In this document: piece after piece, positions 1 to 5,035 of the stretch | Layout of the letters: each line of letters starts with the position of its first letter | Position numbering within the stretch: position 1 is the stretch's first letter | Assembly (NCBI GenBank): GCA_027011235.1 | Contig: JALVAI010000317.1 | Coordinates: 1 to 7,309 of the forward strand | DNA length: 7,309 nucleotides | Reading direction: 5' to 3' | From: Desulfobulbaceae bacterium | Lineage (GTDB): Bacteria > Desulfobacterota > Desulfobulbia > Desulfobulbales > Desulfobulbaceae | Notes under the pieces: model-generated | What the model was told of the DNA's origin: nothing | Seen by the model: only the letters and a program-made list of their open reading frames with translations | The model's database searches: none | Made by a program: the position numbers and the translations under genes

Positions 1-432
1 CGTGCCAAACAGAAGCAGGACAGGCGCCTCCTGCCTTATCCTGTCGCGCAGGGCCGAATAGGAAATCATCCCACCCTGCCCTTCTCCGGCACAGGTGGCG
101 ACCACAACCGGCTTCTGTCTCCATTTGGCGCGAACCTGCTCAATAACCCCATCGAGATCGGCCTGGATACGCACCAGGGAAAGCGCTTCCCCCCTGTCCG
201 GATTGGCCTTTTTCCCATGCCCTGCGAGCCAATGGCTGATGATCTGCTCTGACAGTTTCCGTTGCCTGGCAAAGGGTGTGATCACCCAATAGGTATCAAC
301 CCCGAATGTCCGGCAAGCCCGGGCAATATCGTGCAGGTCAAGGTTGGTCACCGCAGAACCGATCACCTCTCCCTGCCGGTTAATGACCGGCGCGTGGACA
401 AGGGCGACATCAACCCGGGGGCGAAAAGTCAT
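1..432 (-). CDS. SPOUT-class RNA methyltransferase, COG4752 / Methyltrn_RNA_4-like (3' end missing)
   Basis: The frame is open from ATG at 432 to the window edge: 144 codons, with the C-terminus missing. It begins MTFRPRVDVALVHAPVINRQ. Residues 28-37 read AVTNLDLHDI, followed by RACRTFGVDTYWVITPF (38-54). The last visible residues, VLLLFGT (138-144), look like the first strand of the SAM-binding trefoil knot, where relatives continue with GWGL. I recognise this as the family usually found after trmD in Deltaproteobacteria, typically about 185-190 residues, so roughly 45 are missing. It is probably a SAM-dependent RNA methyltransferase; I know of no established substrate. Its ATG overlaps the trmD stop (ATGA) and has no good Shine-Dalgarno directly upstream, so translation is probably coupled to trmD. 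rplS often follows in related genomes, but that lies outside this window. Confidence 0.85.
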   Translation of the reverse strand, partial: MTFRPRVDVALVHAPVINRQGEVIGSAVTNLDLHDIARACRTFGVDTYWVITPFARQRKLSEQIISHWLAGHGKKANPDRGEALSLVRIQADLDGVIEQVRAKWRQKPVVVATCAGEGQGGMISYSALRDRIRQEAPVLLLFGT

Positions 433-1181
433 ATCTTGAGCAATGGTTGCACCTCATCAAGCAGTCCGGCCCGGGCAAGAATTTTCCTCTCCCCGGCGGT
501 AAAGGTTACCCCGGCGAGGAGTTCCGGCCTGCGCTCCATGGTCATGCGTACCGATTGCACGAACCGGTAGGCCCTGATTTCCGCATGATTCCCGGACAGC
601 AGCTCCGCAGGCACCTCCAGGTTTGCAAAAACTCTTGGCCGGGTGTATTGCGGATGTTTCAGCAATCCGTGGCTGAAGGTGTCATTGGCCGCTGATTCAG
701 AACATCCCAGCACCCCGGGAAGCAGCCTGGTGATTGAATCAATCAGCACCAGGGCAGCCAGTTCACCACCGGTCAGGATATAATCGCCGATGGAAACCTC
801 TTCATCGACATACAGTTCTGTAAACCGTTCATCAACCCCTTCATATCGTCCACAGACCAGGATAAGGCGCTCGTATCCGGCCAATCGTTCCGCCTCTCTC
901 TGATCATAGGTTTGGCCGCGTGGGGACAGGAGCAGGACATGGCCGGGGGACTCGCCCTGAATATCGTCAAGACAGGCGGCAAGCGGTTCCGGTTTCATCA
1001 CCATGCCCTCGCCGCCGCCAAACGGCCGGTCGTCGGTCATCTTATGCCTGTCTGGCGCATAATCACGCAGATTATGCAACCGGACATCAATCCTGCCGGC
1101 TGCCAGGGCCCGTCTCAGAATCCCTTCCTGCAGCGGAGATGCCAACAGTTGGGGAAAAATTGTTACAACATCAAAGAGCAT
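429..1181 (-). CDS. trmD: tRNA (guanine-N1-)-methyltransferase TrmD
   Basis: The 250-residue product matches the usual TrmD length (about 240-255). It methylates G37 at N1 in tRNAs with a G at position 36, using SAM as a cytosolic homodimer, and so prevents +1 frameshifting. Visible motifs are MLFDVVTIFP (1-10), DRPFGGGEGM (51-60), LLSPRGQTYDQ (83-93), the knot segment LVCGRYEGVDERF (108-120), and EEVSIGDYILTGGELA (127-142). Arg152 in TRLLPGVLG and Asp167 in NDTFSHGLL align with the catalytic Arg154 and Asp169 of the E. coli / H. influenzae enzymes. HPQYTRP (176-182) replaces the usual PHYTRP, and GGGEGM has Glu where many enzymes have Pro; neither removes a catalytic residue. ATG 1181 lies 24 bases after the rimM stop with only a weak Shine-Dalgarno (GGAT), which suggests coupling to rimM. 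Confidence 0.97.
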   Translation of the reverse strand: MLFDVVTIFPQLLASPLQEGILRRALAAGRIDVRLHNLRDYAPDRHKMTDDRPFGGGEGMVMKPEPLAACLDDIQGESPGHVLLLSPRGQTYDQREAERLAGYERLILVCGRYEGVDERFTELYVDEEVSIGDYILTGGELAALVLIDSITRLLPGVLGCSESAANDTFSHGLLKHPQYTRPRVFANLEVPAELLSGNHAEIRAYRFVQSVRMTMERRPELLAGVTFTAGERKILARAGLLDEVQPLLKI

Positions 1182-1205
1182 GTCATCCAGGGCGCCGGCG
1201 GCAGT

Positions 1206-1739
1206 CTAATCATTGATCTCGAGCAGGCCGGGCGGAAGATCGAGCACAACCCTGTCTTCATCAATGGACTGTATAAAGGCGCCGACAACAGGCACCATAA
1301 ATTCCCGGCCATGGCTGTTAACAATCAGCAGATCCTGGCCGCCGCTGGTCATGACACGGTTGGCAACCCCGAGAAATGAGCCCGCAGGATCAACCAGATC
1401 CTTTCCCACCAGCTGATGCAGGTAAAACTCGTCCCGACCGGGCTCCGGAAGATCATCCTTATGAACAAAAACCTCTTTGCCGGCCATCTGCTCGGCCGTG
1501 GTCCTGTCTCCACAGTCAACAAATTTCACAAGGACCTGTTTTCCCTGGACCCTGGCCCGTTCAATCCTCTGTTCGATCAACCGGGCCGGGTCGGGCCCTG
1601 CCATGTACACATGGTTGTAGGCGGAGACAAATTGTTCCGGGCTGCCGGAATAGGGATAAATTTTCACCTCACCACGGATGCCGTGCGGTTTACTTATTTT
1701 CCCCAACGGGATAAAATCATCCCCCTTCCGGTCGACCAT
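1206..1739 (-). CDS. rimM: ribosome maturation factor RimM
   Basis: The 177-residue protein is of normal family length and has the two RimM domains. The N-terminal RimM beta-barrel (about residues 9-93) opens with IPLGKISKPHGIRGEVKIYP. The C-terminal PRC-barrel (about 102-173) contains DEFYLHQLVGKDLVD and MVPVVGAFIQSID. RimM binds S19 and the 16S rRNA head during 30S assembly. The ATG at 1739 is two bases after the khpA stop (GAATAGGGATG), so the Shine-Dalgarno-like GGAATAGGG straddles that stop and the genes are translationally linked. The downstream neighbour is trmD, the classic rimM-trmD pairing. The stop is TAG. Confidence 0.96.
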   Translation of the reverse strand: MVDRKGDDFIPLGKISKPHGIRGEVKIYPYSGSPEQFVSAYNHVYMAGPDPARLIEQRIERARVQGKQVLVKFVDCGDRTTAEQMAGKEVFVHKDDLPEPGRDEFYLHQLVGKDLVDPAGSFLGVANRVMTSGGQDLLIVNSHGREFMVPVVGAFIQSIDEDRVVLDLPPGLLEIND

Positions 1740-1741
1740 CC

Positions 1742-1972
1742 CTATTCCAGAATTTCAAGCCGGGAACGTTTTCCCGACCTTGCCGTGGCCGTGGCCAGCA
1801 CAGTGCGCATTGCCCTGGCAGTTCGTCCCTGTTTACCGATGACCTTTCCCAAATCCTCTTTGGCTACCCGCAGTTCGATGGTGATACAGTCGTCTTCGTC
1901 CCGGCAGACCACATCCACATCCTCGGGCCTGTCGACAAGCTTTTCGGCAATAAAGGTGATCAGCTCTTTCAA
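1742..1972 (-). CDS. khpA: KH-domain RNA-binding protein KhpA (YlqC family)
   Basis: The 76-residue protein consists essentially of one KH domain. It starts MKELITFIAEKLVDRPEDVD, and the RNA-binding GxxG loop is GKQG (46-49) within KVIGKQGRTARAMR. This small protein sits between rpsP and rimM in many bacteria. In Firmicutes KhpA pairs with KhpB and affects cell size and RNA binding; in this lineage its targets are unknown to me. The start must be the TTG at 1972-1970, because the preceding in-frame codon is the rpsP stop TAA and no other start occurs until Met55 inside the domain. A GAGG in the last rpsP codons lies 8 bases before the TTG and could serve as Shine-Dalgarno. The intergenic distance to rpsP is zero and both genes are in the same frame. 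Confidence 0.93.
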   Translation of the reverse strand: MKELITFIAEKLVDRPEDVDVVCRDEDDCITIELRVAKEDLGKVIGKQGRTARAMRTVLATATARSGKRSRLEILE

Positions 1973-2230
1973 TTACGCCGCCTCGGTGGTTGCCTCGGCA
2001 TGTTTTTTCAGCAGGCTCTTTACCGTGACACTCGGCTGGGCACCCTTACCCATCCAGTCATTGAGCTTTTCGTCATCCACCTTGATGGCGGCCGGTTCCT
2101 GCATGGGATCATAGGTGCCGATAACATCAAGAAATTTGCCGTCCCGGGGCGCGTGGCTGTCGGCAACGACAATGCGGTAAAACGGGTTCTTTTTCCGTCC
2201 TTTTCTGGTTAAACGAATATGTACCGCCAT
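1973..2230 (-). CDS. rpsP: 30S ribosomal protein S16
   Basis: The 85-residue product is a normal-length bS16. It starts MAVHIRLTRKGRKKNPFYRI, and VVADSHAPRDGKF and GTYDP (residues 38-42) are the family landmarks. S16 binds 16S rRNA in the 5' and central domains and helps early 30S folding. The C-terminus after about residue 75 is the usual variable tail (HAEATTEAA). The ATG at 2230 is preceded by a strong Shine-Dalgarno (GGAGGAAGG, 2237-2245), consistent with the high expression of an r-protein. It is the first gene of a tightly packed rpsP-khpA-rimM-trmD run, 136 bases downstream of ffh. The stop is TAA, directly followed by the khpA TTG start. Confidence 0.97.
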   Translation of the reverse strand: MAVHIRLTRKGRKKNPFYRIVVADSHAPRDGKFLDVIGTYDPMQEPAAIKVDDEKLNDWMGKGAQPSVTVKSLLKKHAEATTEAA

Positions 2231-2366
2231 TTAATTCCTTCCTCCATGTACCGGCAGAACCGGTACTGCATTCCATTGGTTGTTATAATTTTGAAAATTC
2301 TATTTTTTCGATCCGGATTTACACCGGCATGGCCCGGCAATCACCCCTGTTATTCACCGTCCATAA
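2231..2366 (-). other. ffh-rpsP intergenic spacer
   Basis: These 136 bases contain the rpsP Shine-Dalgarno and hairpin near the 3' end, and an AT-rich patch at about 2281-2310. I find no GC-rich hairpin followed by a T run, so there is no convincing terminator after ffh, and rpsP is probably at least partly read through from ffh. A TATAAC at 2282-2287 could be a -10 element, but no acceptable -35 sits 16-18 bases upstream of it. Confidence 0.5.
2237..2266 (-). promoter_or_regulatory. rpsP ribosome binding site with adjacent hairpin
   Basis: On the minus strand GTACCGG (2266-2260), loop TTCTG, and CCGGTAC (2254-2248) form a perfect 7-bp stem with a 5-base loop. Its 3' foot is two bases before GGAGG (2245-2241), the rpsP Shine-Dalgarno. 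No T run follows, so it does not look like a terminator. A structure this close to the ribosome landing site could tune S16 initiation or protect the 5' end of a processed mRNA. That role is inferred, and I know of no described S16 leader of this form. Confidence 0.45.
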
Positions 2367-3716
2367 CTACCGGCGTAACCCTTTGGGCAGTTTGCGGCGT
2401 TTGCCGCCGCGGATAACGGATTTGCCCCGCATCTTCTTCATCATCTTCAGCATCATGGTATAGCTCTTCAGCACCCGATTGACCTCGGCCACCGAAGTTC
2501 CCGAACCCCTGGCAATCCGCTGACGTCTTGATGCATTGATAATGCGGTGGTTCTGCCGCTCCTTCCTGGTCATGGAGCGAATAATTGCCTCGGTTCGCGC
2601 CAGCTCCTTTTCATCGGGTTTTGGCGCGTCCTTGAGCTGTTTGAGCTTGCTGATGCCGGGAATCATGCCCATCAGCTGCTCGAGATTTCCCATTTTTTTG
2701 ATCTGCTGGATCTGGTCGAGAAAATCCTCCAGGGTAAAGGCATTCTTCTGGATCTTGCGGGCAAGACGCTTTGCCTCTTTCTGATCAACGACCTTTTCCG
2801 CCTTTTCAATGAGCGACAGGACATCACCCATGCCCAGAATCCGGGAGGCCGCCCGATCGGGATGAAAGACCTCCAGGGCATCAAGTCCTTCGCCGACACC
2901 GACAAATTTAATCGGCTTGCCGGTCACCTTTTTGACAGAAAGGGCCGCGCCGCCACGGGCGTCACCTTCCATCTTGGTCAAGACAACACCGGTGATTTCC
3001 AGATCCGAATTAAACTTGTCCGCGACCGTGACAGCATCCTGGCCGGTCATGGCATCGGCAACGAACAACACCTCGGAAAGGGGGACGGCCTCACTGATAT
3101 TGCGCAGCTCGTCCATCAACTCCTCATCAACATGCAGCCGTCCGGCGGTGTCGATGATAACGGTGTCCGGATCGCCAAGGCGGGCATAATCATAGGCCCG
3201 GCGGGCAATATCAACCGGGTTCTGGTCGGTTGCCGACTCAAAGACCTCTACCCCGATCTGCTCACCCAGGACCCGGAGCTGTTCAATGGCCGCGGGCCGA
3301 TACACATCCGCCGGCACCAGCAGGGGCTTGCGTCCCTGTTCCTTGAGCTGTTTGGCGAGCTTGGCGGCCGTGGTCGTCTTACCCGAGCCCTGGAGCCCGG
3401 CCATCATGATGGTCACCGGTTGACGACCGTCAAGGCGAAGCCCCTCGGTCCTGCTGCCCAGCAGCTCTACCAGTTCATCGTGGACAATTTTCACCACCTG
3501 CTGACCGGGAGACAGGCTGGACAATACCTCGCGACCAACAGCCTTCTCGGTCACCGAGGCAATGAAATCCTTGACTACGGAATAGTTGACATCAGCTTCA
3601 AGAAGGGCCCGGCGCACTTCACGCATGCCGTCCTTGATATTTTCTTCTGTCAGCTTGCCATGGCCACGGAGTTTCTTGAAAACTCCCTCCAGGCGTTCCG
3701 TAAGATTTTCAAACAT
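2367..3716 (-). CDS. ffh: signal recognition particle protein Ffh (SRP54)
   Basis: The 449-residue protein is full length for Ffh. With 4.5S RNA it forms the SRP, binds hydrophobic signal sequences on ribosomes and docks with FtsY. The N domain is about residues 1-95. The G domain shows GLQGSGKTTTAAKLA (G1, 107-121), ADVYRPAAIEQL (G2 region, 136-147), DTAGRL (G3, 189-194), TKMEGDARGG (G4, 247-256) and GVGE (G5, 273-276). The M domain begins near GMGDVLSLIE (295-304). The RNA-binding segment SRRQRIARGSGTSVAEVNRV (396-415) is intact, and the end is Met/Lys/Arg-rich. The fourth G4 residue is Glu250 (GAA at 2967-2969) where Asp is the norm. Start ATG 3716 has only a weak Shine-Dalgarno in an AT-rich context. 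A promoter lies about 180 bases upstream. Confidence 0.98.
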   Translation of the reverse strand: MFENLTERLEGVFKKLRGHGKLTEENIKDGMREVRRALLEADVNYSVVKDFIASVTEKAVGREVLSSLSPGQQVVKIVHDELVELLGSRTEGLRLDGRQPVTIMMAGLQGSGKTTTAAKLAKQLKEQGRKPLLVPADVYRPAAIEQLRVLGEQIGVEVFESATDQNPVDIARRAYDYARLGDPDTVIIDTAGRLHVDEELMDELRNISEAVPLSEVLFVADAMTGQDAVTVADKFNSDLEITGVVLTKMEGDARGGAALSVKKVTGKPIKFVGVGEGLDALEVFHPDRAASRILGMGDVLSLIEKAEKVVDQKEAKRLARKIQKNAFTLEDFLDQIQQIKKMGNLEQLMGMIPGISKLKQLKDAPKPDEKELARTEAIIRSMTRKERQNHRIINASRRQRIARGSGTSVAEVNRVLKSYTMMLKMMKKMRGKSVIRGGKRRKLPKGLRR

Positions 3717-3843
3717 AATATATAATTACACCACTACATAAAAATAGCCGCCATGTCATCAACACGCCGGACATGAACGGGAAAAACGCAGATTCCACAA
3801 TGCCTGAATATGTTGGCAAGAAAGAAGGGATACCACTTCCCAT
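3709..3843 (-). CDS. possible 44-residue leader ORF overlapping the ffh start
   Basis: An ATG at 3843 opens a 44-codon frame that ends with TGA at 3711-3709, eight bases inside ffh and in a different frame. It begins MGSGIPSFLP, and its last part, VLMTWRLFLCSGVIIYYV, is strongly hydrophobic with a single Arg. GGTGAG about 12 bases before the ATG could be a Shine-Dalgarno, though spacing is long. I recognise no homologue. Against it being a gene: codons such as CTA, TTA and ATA differ from the neighbours, the region is AT-rich, and a 44-codon ORF can arise by chance. For it: the overlap with ffh, the weak ffh Shine-Dalgarno, and a membrane-like nascent chain ahead of the SRP54 gene. It could be a regulatory leader peptide; this is speculative. 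Confidence 0.22.
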   Translation of the reverse strand: MGSGIPSFLPTYSGIVESAFFPFMSGVLMTWRLFLCSGVIIYYV

Positions 3844-3850
3844 CCCTGCC
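3815..3850 (-). promoter_or_regulatory. hairpin in the ffh 5' leader
   Basis: On the minus strand AGGGAT (3847-3842) can pair with ATCCCT (3831-3826) around a 10-base loop. GGC (3850-3848) can also pair with GCC (3817-3815) beyond an asymmetric bulge. The ATG of the possible 44-codon leader ORF (3843-3841) begins in the 5' arm and ends in the loop, so folding would partly hide it. It is not followed by a T run long enough for a terminator. Structure and role are inferred from base pairing only. Confidence 0.3.
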
Positions 3851-3876
3851 GGTTCTCACCATTCCATCAAATTTCG

Positions 3877-3908
3877 AAAAAAACAGGCAAAAATAATTTT
3901 TTTACCCG
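3877..3908 (-). terminator. intrinsic terminator after fabD
   Basis: On the minus strand CGGGTAAAAA (3908-3899), loop AATTA, and TTTTTGCCTG (3893-3884) form a 10-bp stem with two G-U pairs. Seven T (3883-3877) follow immediately. It lies about 50 bases after the fabD stop, where an operon terminator is expected. The stem is AT-rich near the loop, so it may be of moderate strength. On the plus strand no T run follows, so it is one-directional. Confidence 0.72.
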
Positions 3909-3927
3909 AAAGGAAATAATCTGTCAA
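3899..3927 (-). promoter_or_regulatory. sigma70-type promoter for ffh, nested in the fabD terminator
   Basis: A perfect -35 box TTGACA (3927-3922) is followed by a 17-base spacer and TAAAAA (3904-3899), which matches the -10 consensus at four of six positions. The expected start is near 3891, giving a leader of roughly 175 bases to the ffh ATG. The -10 lies in the 5' arm of the terminator stem, so transcripts made here begin in the loop or 3' arm and cannot form that terminator. It probably drives ffh-rpsP-khpA-rimM-trmD. Confidence 0.6.
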
Positions 3928-3958
3928 GCGCGAAGAAGGGTATTGGTGGCACAAATGG

Positions 3959-4906
3959 TTAATTTTCTGAAATCAAAGCGCAAACTTTATCGATCAACTC
4001 AGGGGTATCGGCCTGGACACAGACTATTGAAGTTTTTCTGGGCAGAATCTTTTTCATTAAACCAGTGAGTACGCTTTTCGGGCCCAGCTCGACAAACAGC
4101 TCAACCCCGTCGCTGACCATTGTCTGGATAATCTCATACCAGCGGACCCGCGAGGCGATCTGCCGGGCCATGACAGCGCGTATTTCATCGGGTTCCGAGA
4201 TGGGTGAGGCAGTGGCATTGAAGAGAACCGGCACCTGTGGAGTATTAAAGACGATATCGGCCATGAAGGCGGCAAAATCATTGACCGCCCCGGCCACCAG
4301 GGGACTGTGATTGGCAACACTGACATTGAGGGGAATCACCCGGCCTCCCAGGTCCTGACAGATTGCGGCAACATCATCAAGCCCCTGCATATCACCGGAA
4401 ATCACCACCTGTTTCTCACAGTTATGATTGGCCACCACAACCACGCCGCCGCTGTAGTCCTTCAGTATATTATCAATCTCCTCAACGGTGAGACCAAGCA
4501 CGGCCCGCATTCCGCCTGGATGTTGTCTGCCCTCCCGTTCCATCAGCTCGCCCCTCTTGGCGACCAGCCGCATGGTATCCTCAAGACTGACAACCCTGGC
4601 TGCGTACAGGGCGGAATATTCACCCAGACTGTGGCCGGCAACATGGGACGGGACAAAATCGGGCAGCCGTTGCCGCAGATACTGATGACAGGCCAGATTG
4701 ACCAGGGTCAGGGCCGGCTGCAGGTTGCGGGCCCTGGTAAGTTCTTCCAGGGGACCTTCAAAACAGAGACGTTCAAAATCAAGGCCACAGAGGCTGCCTG
4801 CCCGGGCAAAAAGTTCAGCAGCCTCATCCGATTGCTCGACAAAGGCCTTGCCCATGCCGACATACTGCGATCCCTGGCCTGGAAAGAGAAGAGCTGTTTT
4901 TTTCAT
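3959..4906 (-). CDS. fabD: malonyl-CoA:ACP transacylase FabD
   Basis: The 315-residue cytosolic enzyme moves malonyl from CoA to acyl carrier protein, which feeds fatty acid elongation. The N-terminus MKKTALLFPGQGSQYVGMG (1-19) is the family signature. The nucleophile is Ser93 in GHSLGEYSAL (91-100), with Arg118 in KRGELM and His200 in NHSPL matching the E. coli catalytic set. Gln11 of GQGSQ forms the oxyanion region. The C-terminal ELGPKSVLTGLMKKI (273-287) is typical. I chose ATG 4906 because homologues start at this point; the frame can extend to TTG 5005, but that would add a Lys-rich tail encoded by A tracts. The Shine-Dalgarno is weak (AAAGA). The setting is unusual: fabD here is not beside fabH, fabG or acpP. 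A terminator follows it. Confidence 0.96.
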   Translation of the reverse strand: MKKTALLFPGQGSQYVGMGKAFVEQSDEAAELFARAGSLCGLDFERLCFEGPLEELTRARNLQPALTLVNLACHQYLRQRLPDFVPSHVAGHSLGEYSALYAARVVSLEDTMRLVAKRGELMEREGRQHPGGMRAVLGLTVEEIDNILKDYSGGVVVVANHNCEKQVVISGDMQGLDDVAAICQDLGGRVIPLNVSVANHSPLVAGAVNDFAAFMADIVFNTPQVPVLFNATASPISEPDEIRAVMARQIASRVRWYEIIQTMVSDGVELFVELGPKSVLTGLMKKILPRKTSIVCVQADTPELIDKVCALISEN

Positions 4907-5035
4907 TTTTTCTTTTTTTATTGCTTTTTTGTAGATTTTTTTGAGTTTTTTATAATTTACGCCGGAAAGTGTACACCATCCCTGTCTGGCGGGCCGCGGA
5001 AACAACCCCTTGCACGACCCTGCCGGAATAAATGA
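4907..5035 (-). other. lspA-fabD spacer with phased A tracts
   Basis: These 129 bases hold no gene. The 3' half, on the minus strand, has successive runs of 6-7 A separated by short mixed sequence up to and through the fabD start. The centres of the first four runs are about 10-11 bases apart, the spacing associated with intrinsically bent DNA. A TATAAA (4949-4954) could be a -10 box, but no reasonable -35 accompanies it. No terminator hairpin is visible after lspA, so fabD may be co-transcribed with ileS-lspA. Confidence 0.5.

Noticed and set aside
66..272. 68-codon minus-strand frame near the left end
   Set aside because: It lies in another frame of the SPOUT methyltransferase gene, whose conserved motifs fix the correct frame.
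1416..2114. 232-codon plus-strand frame across rimM, khpA and rpsP
   Set aside because: It runs antisense through three real genes and their junctions, with no recognisable motif.
2282..2310. Possible promoter for rpsP (TATAAC at 2282-2287)
   Set aside because: No acceptable -35 lies 16-18 bases upstream; AT-richness alone explains the match.
2547..3725. 392-codon open frame on the plus strand opposite ffh
   Set aside because: It is antisense to a certain ffh and shows no recognisable domain. Long antisense frames are common opposite well-biased GC-rich genes.
3717..3876. 4.5S SRP RNA in the leader of ffh
   Set aside because: I looked for the conserved GGAA tetraloop helix with its GGTCAGG and AAGCAGCC sides, and it is absent.
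4949..4977. Possible promoter for fabD (TATAAA at 4949-4954)
   Set aside because: The -10 is good but the sequence at -35 matches consensus at only one or two positions at any normal spacing.
3959..5005. Longer fabD starting at TTG 5005 with 33 extra N-terminal residues
   Set aside because: The extra part is Lys-rich sequence read through A tracts, has no family match, and needs a TTG start. The ATG at 4906 gives the canonical FabD N-terminus.
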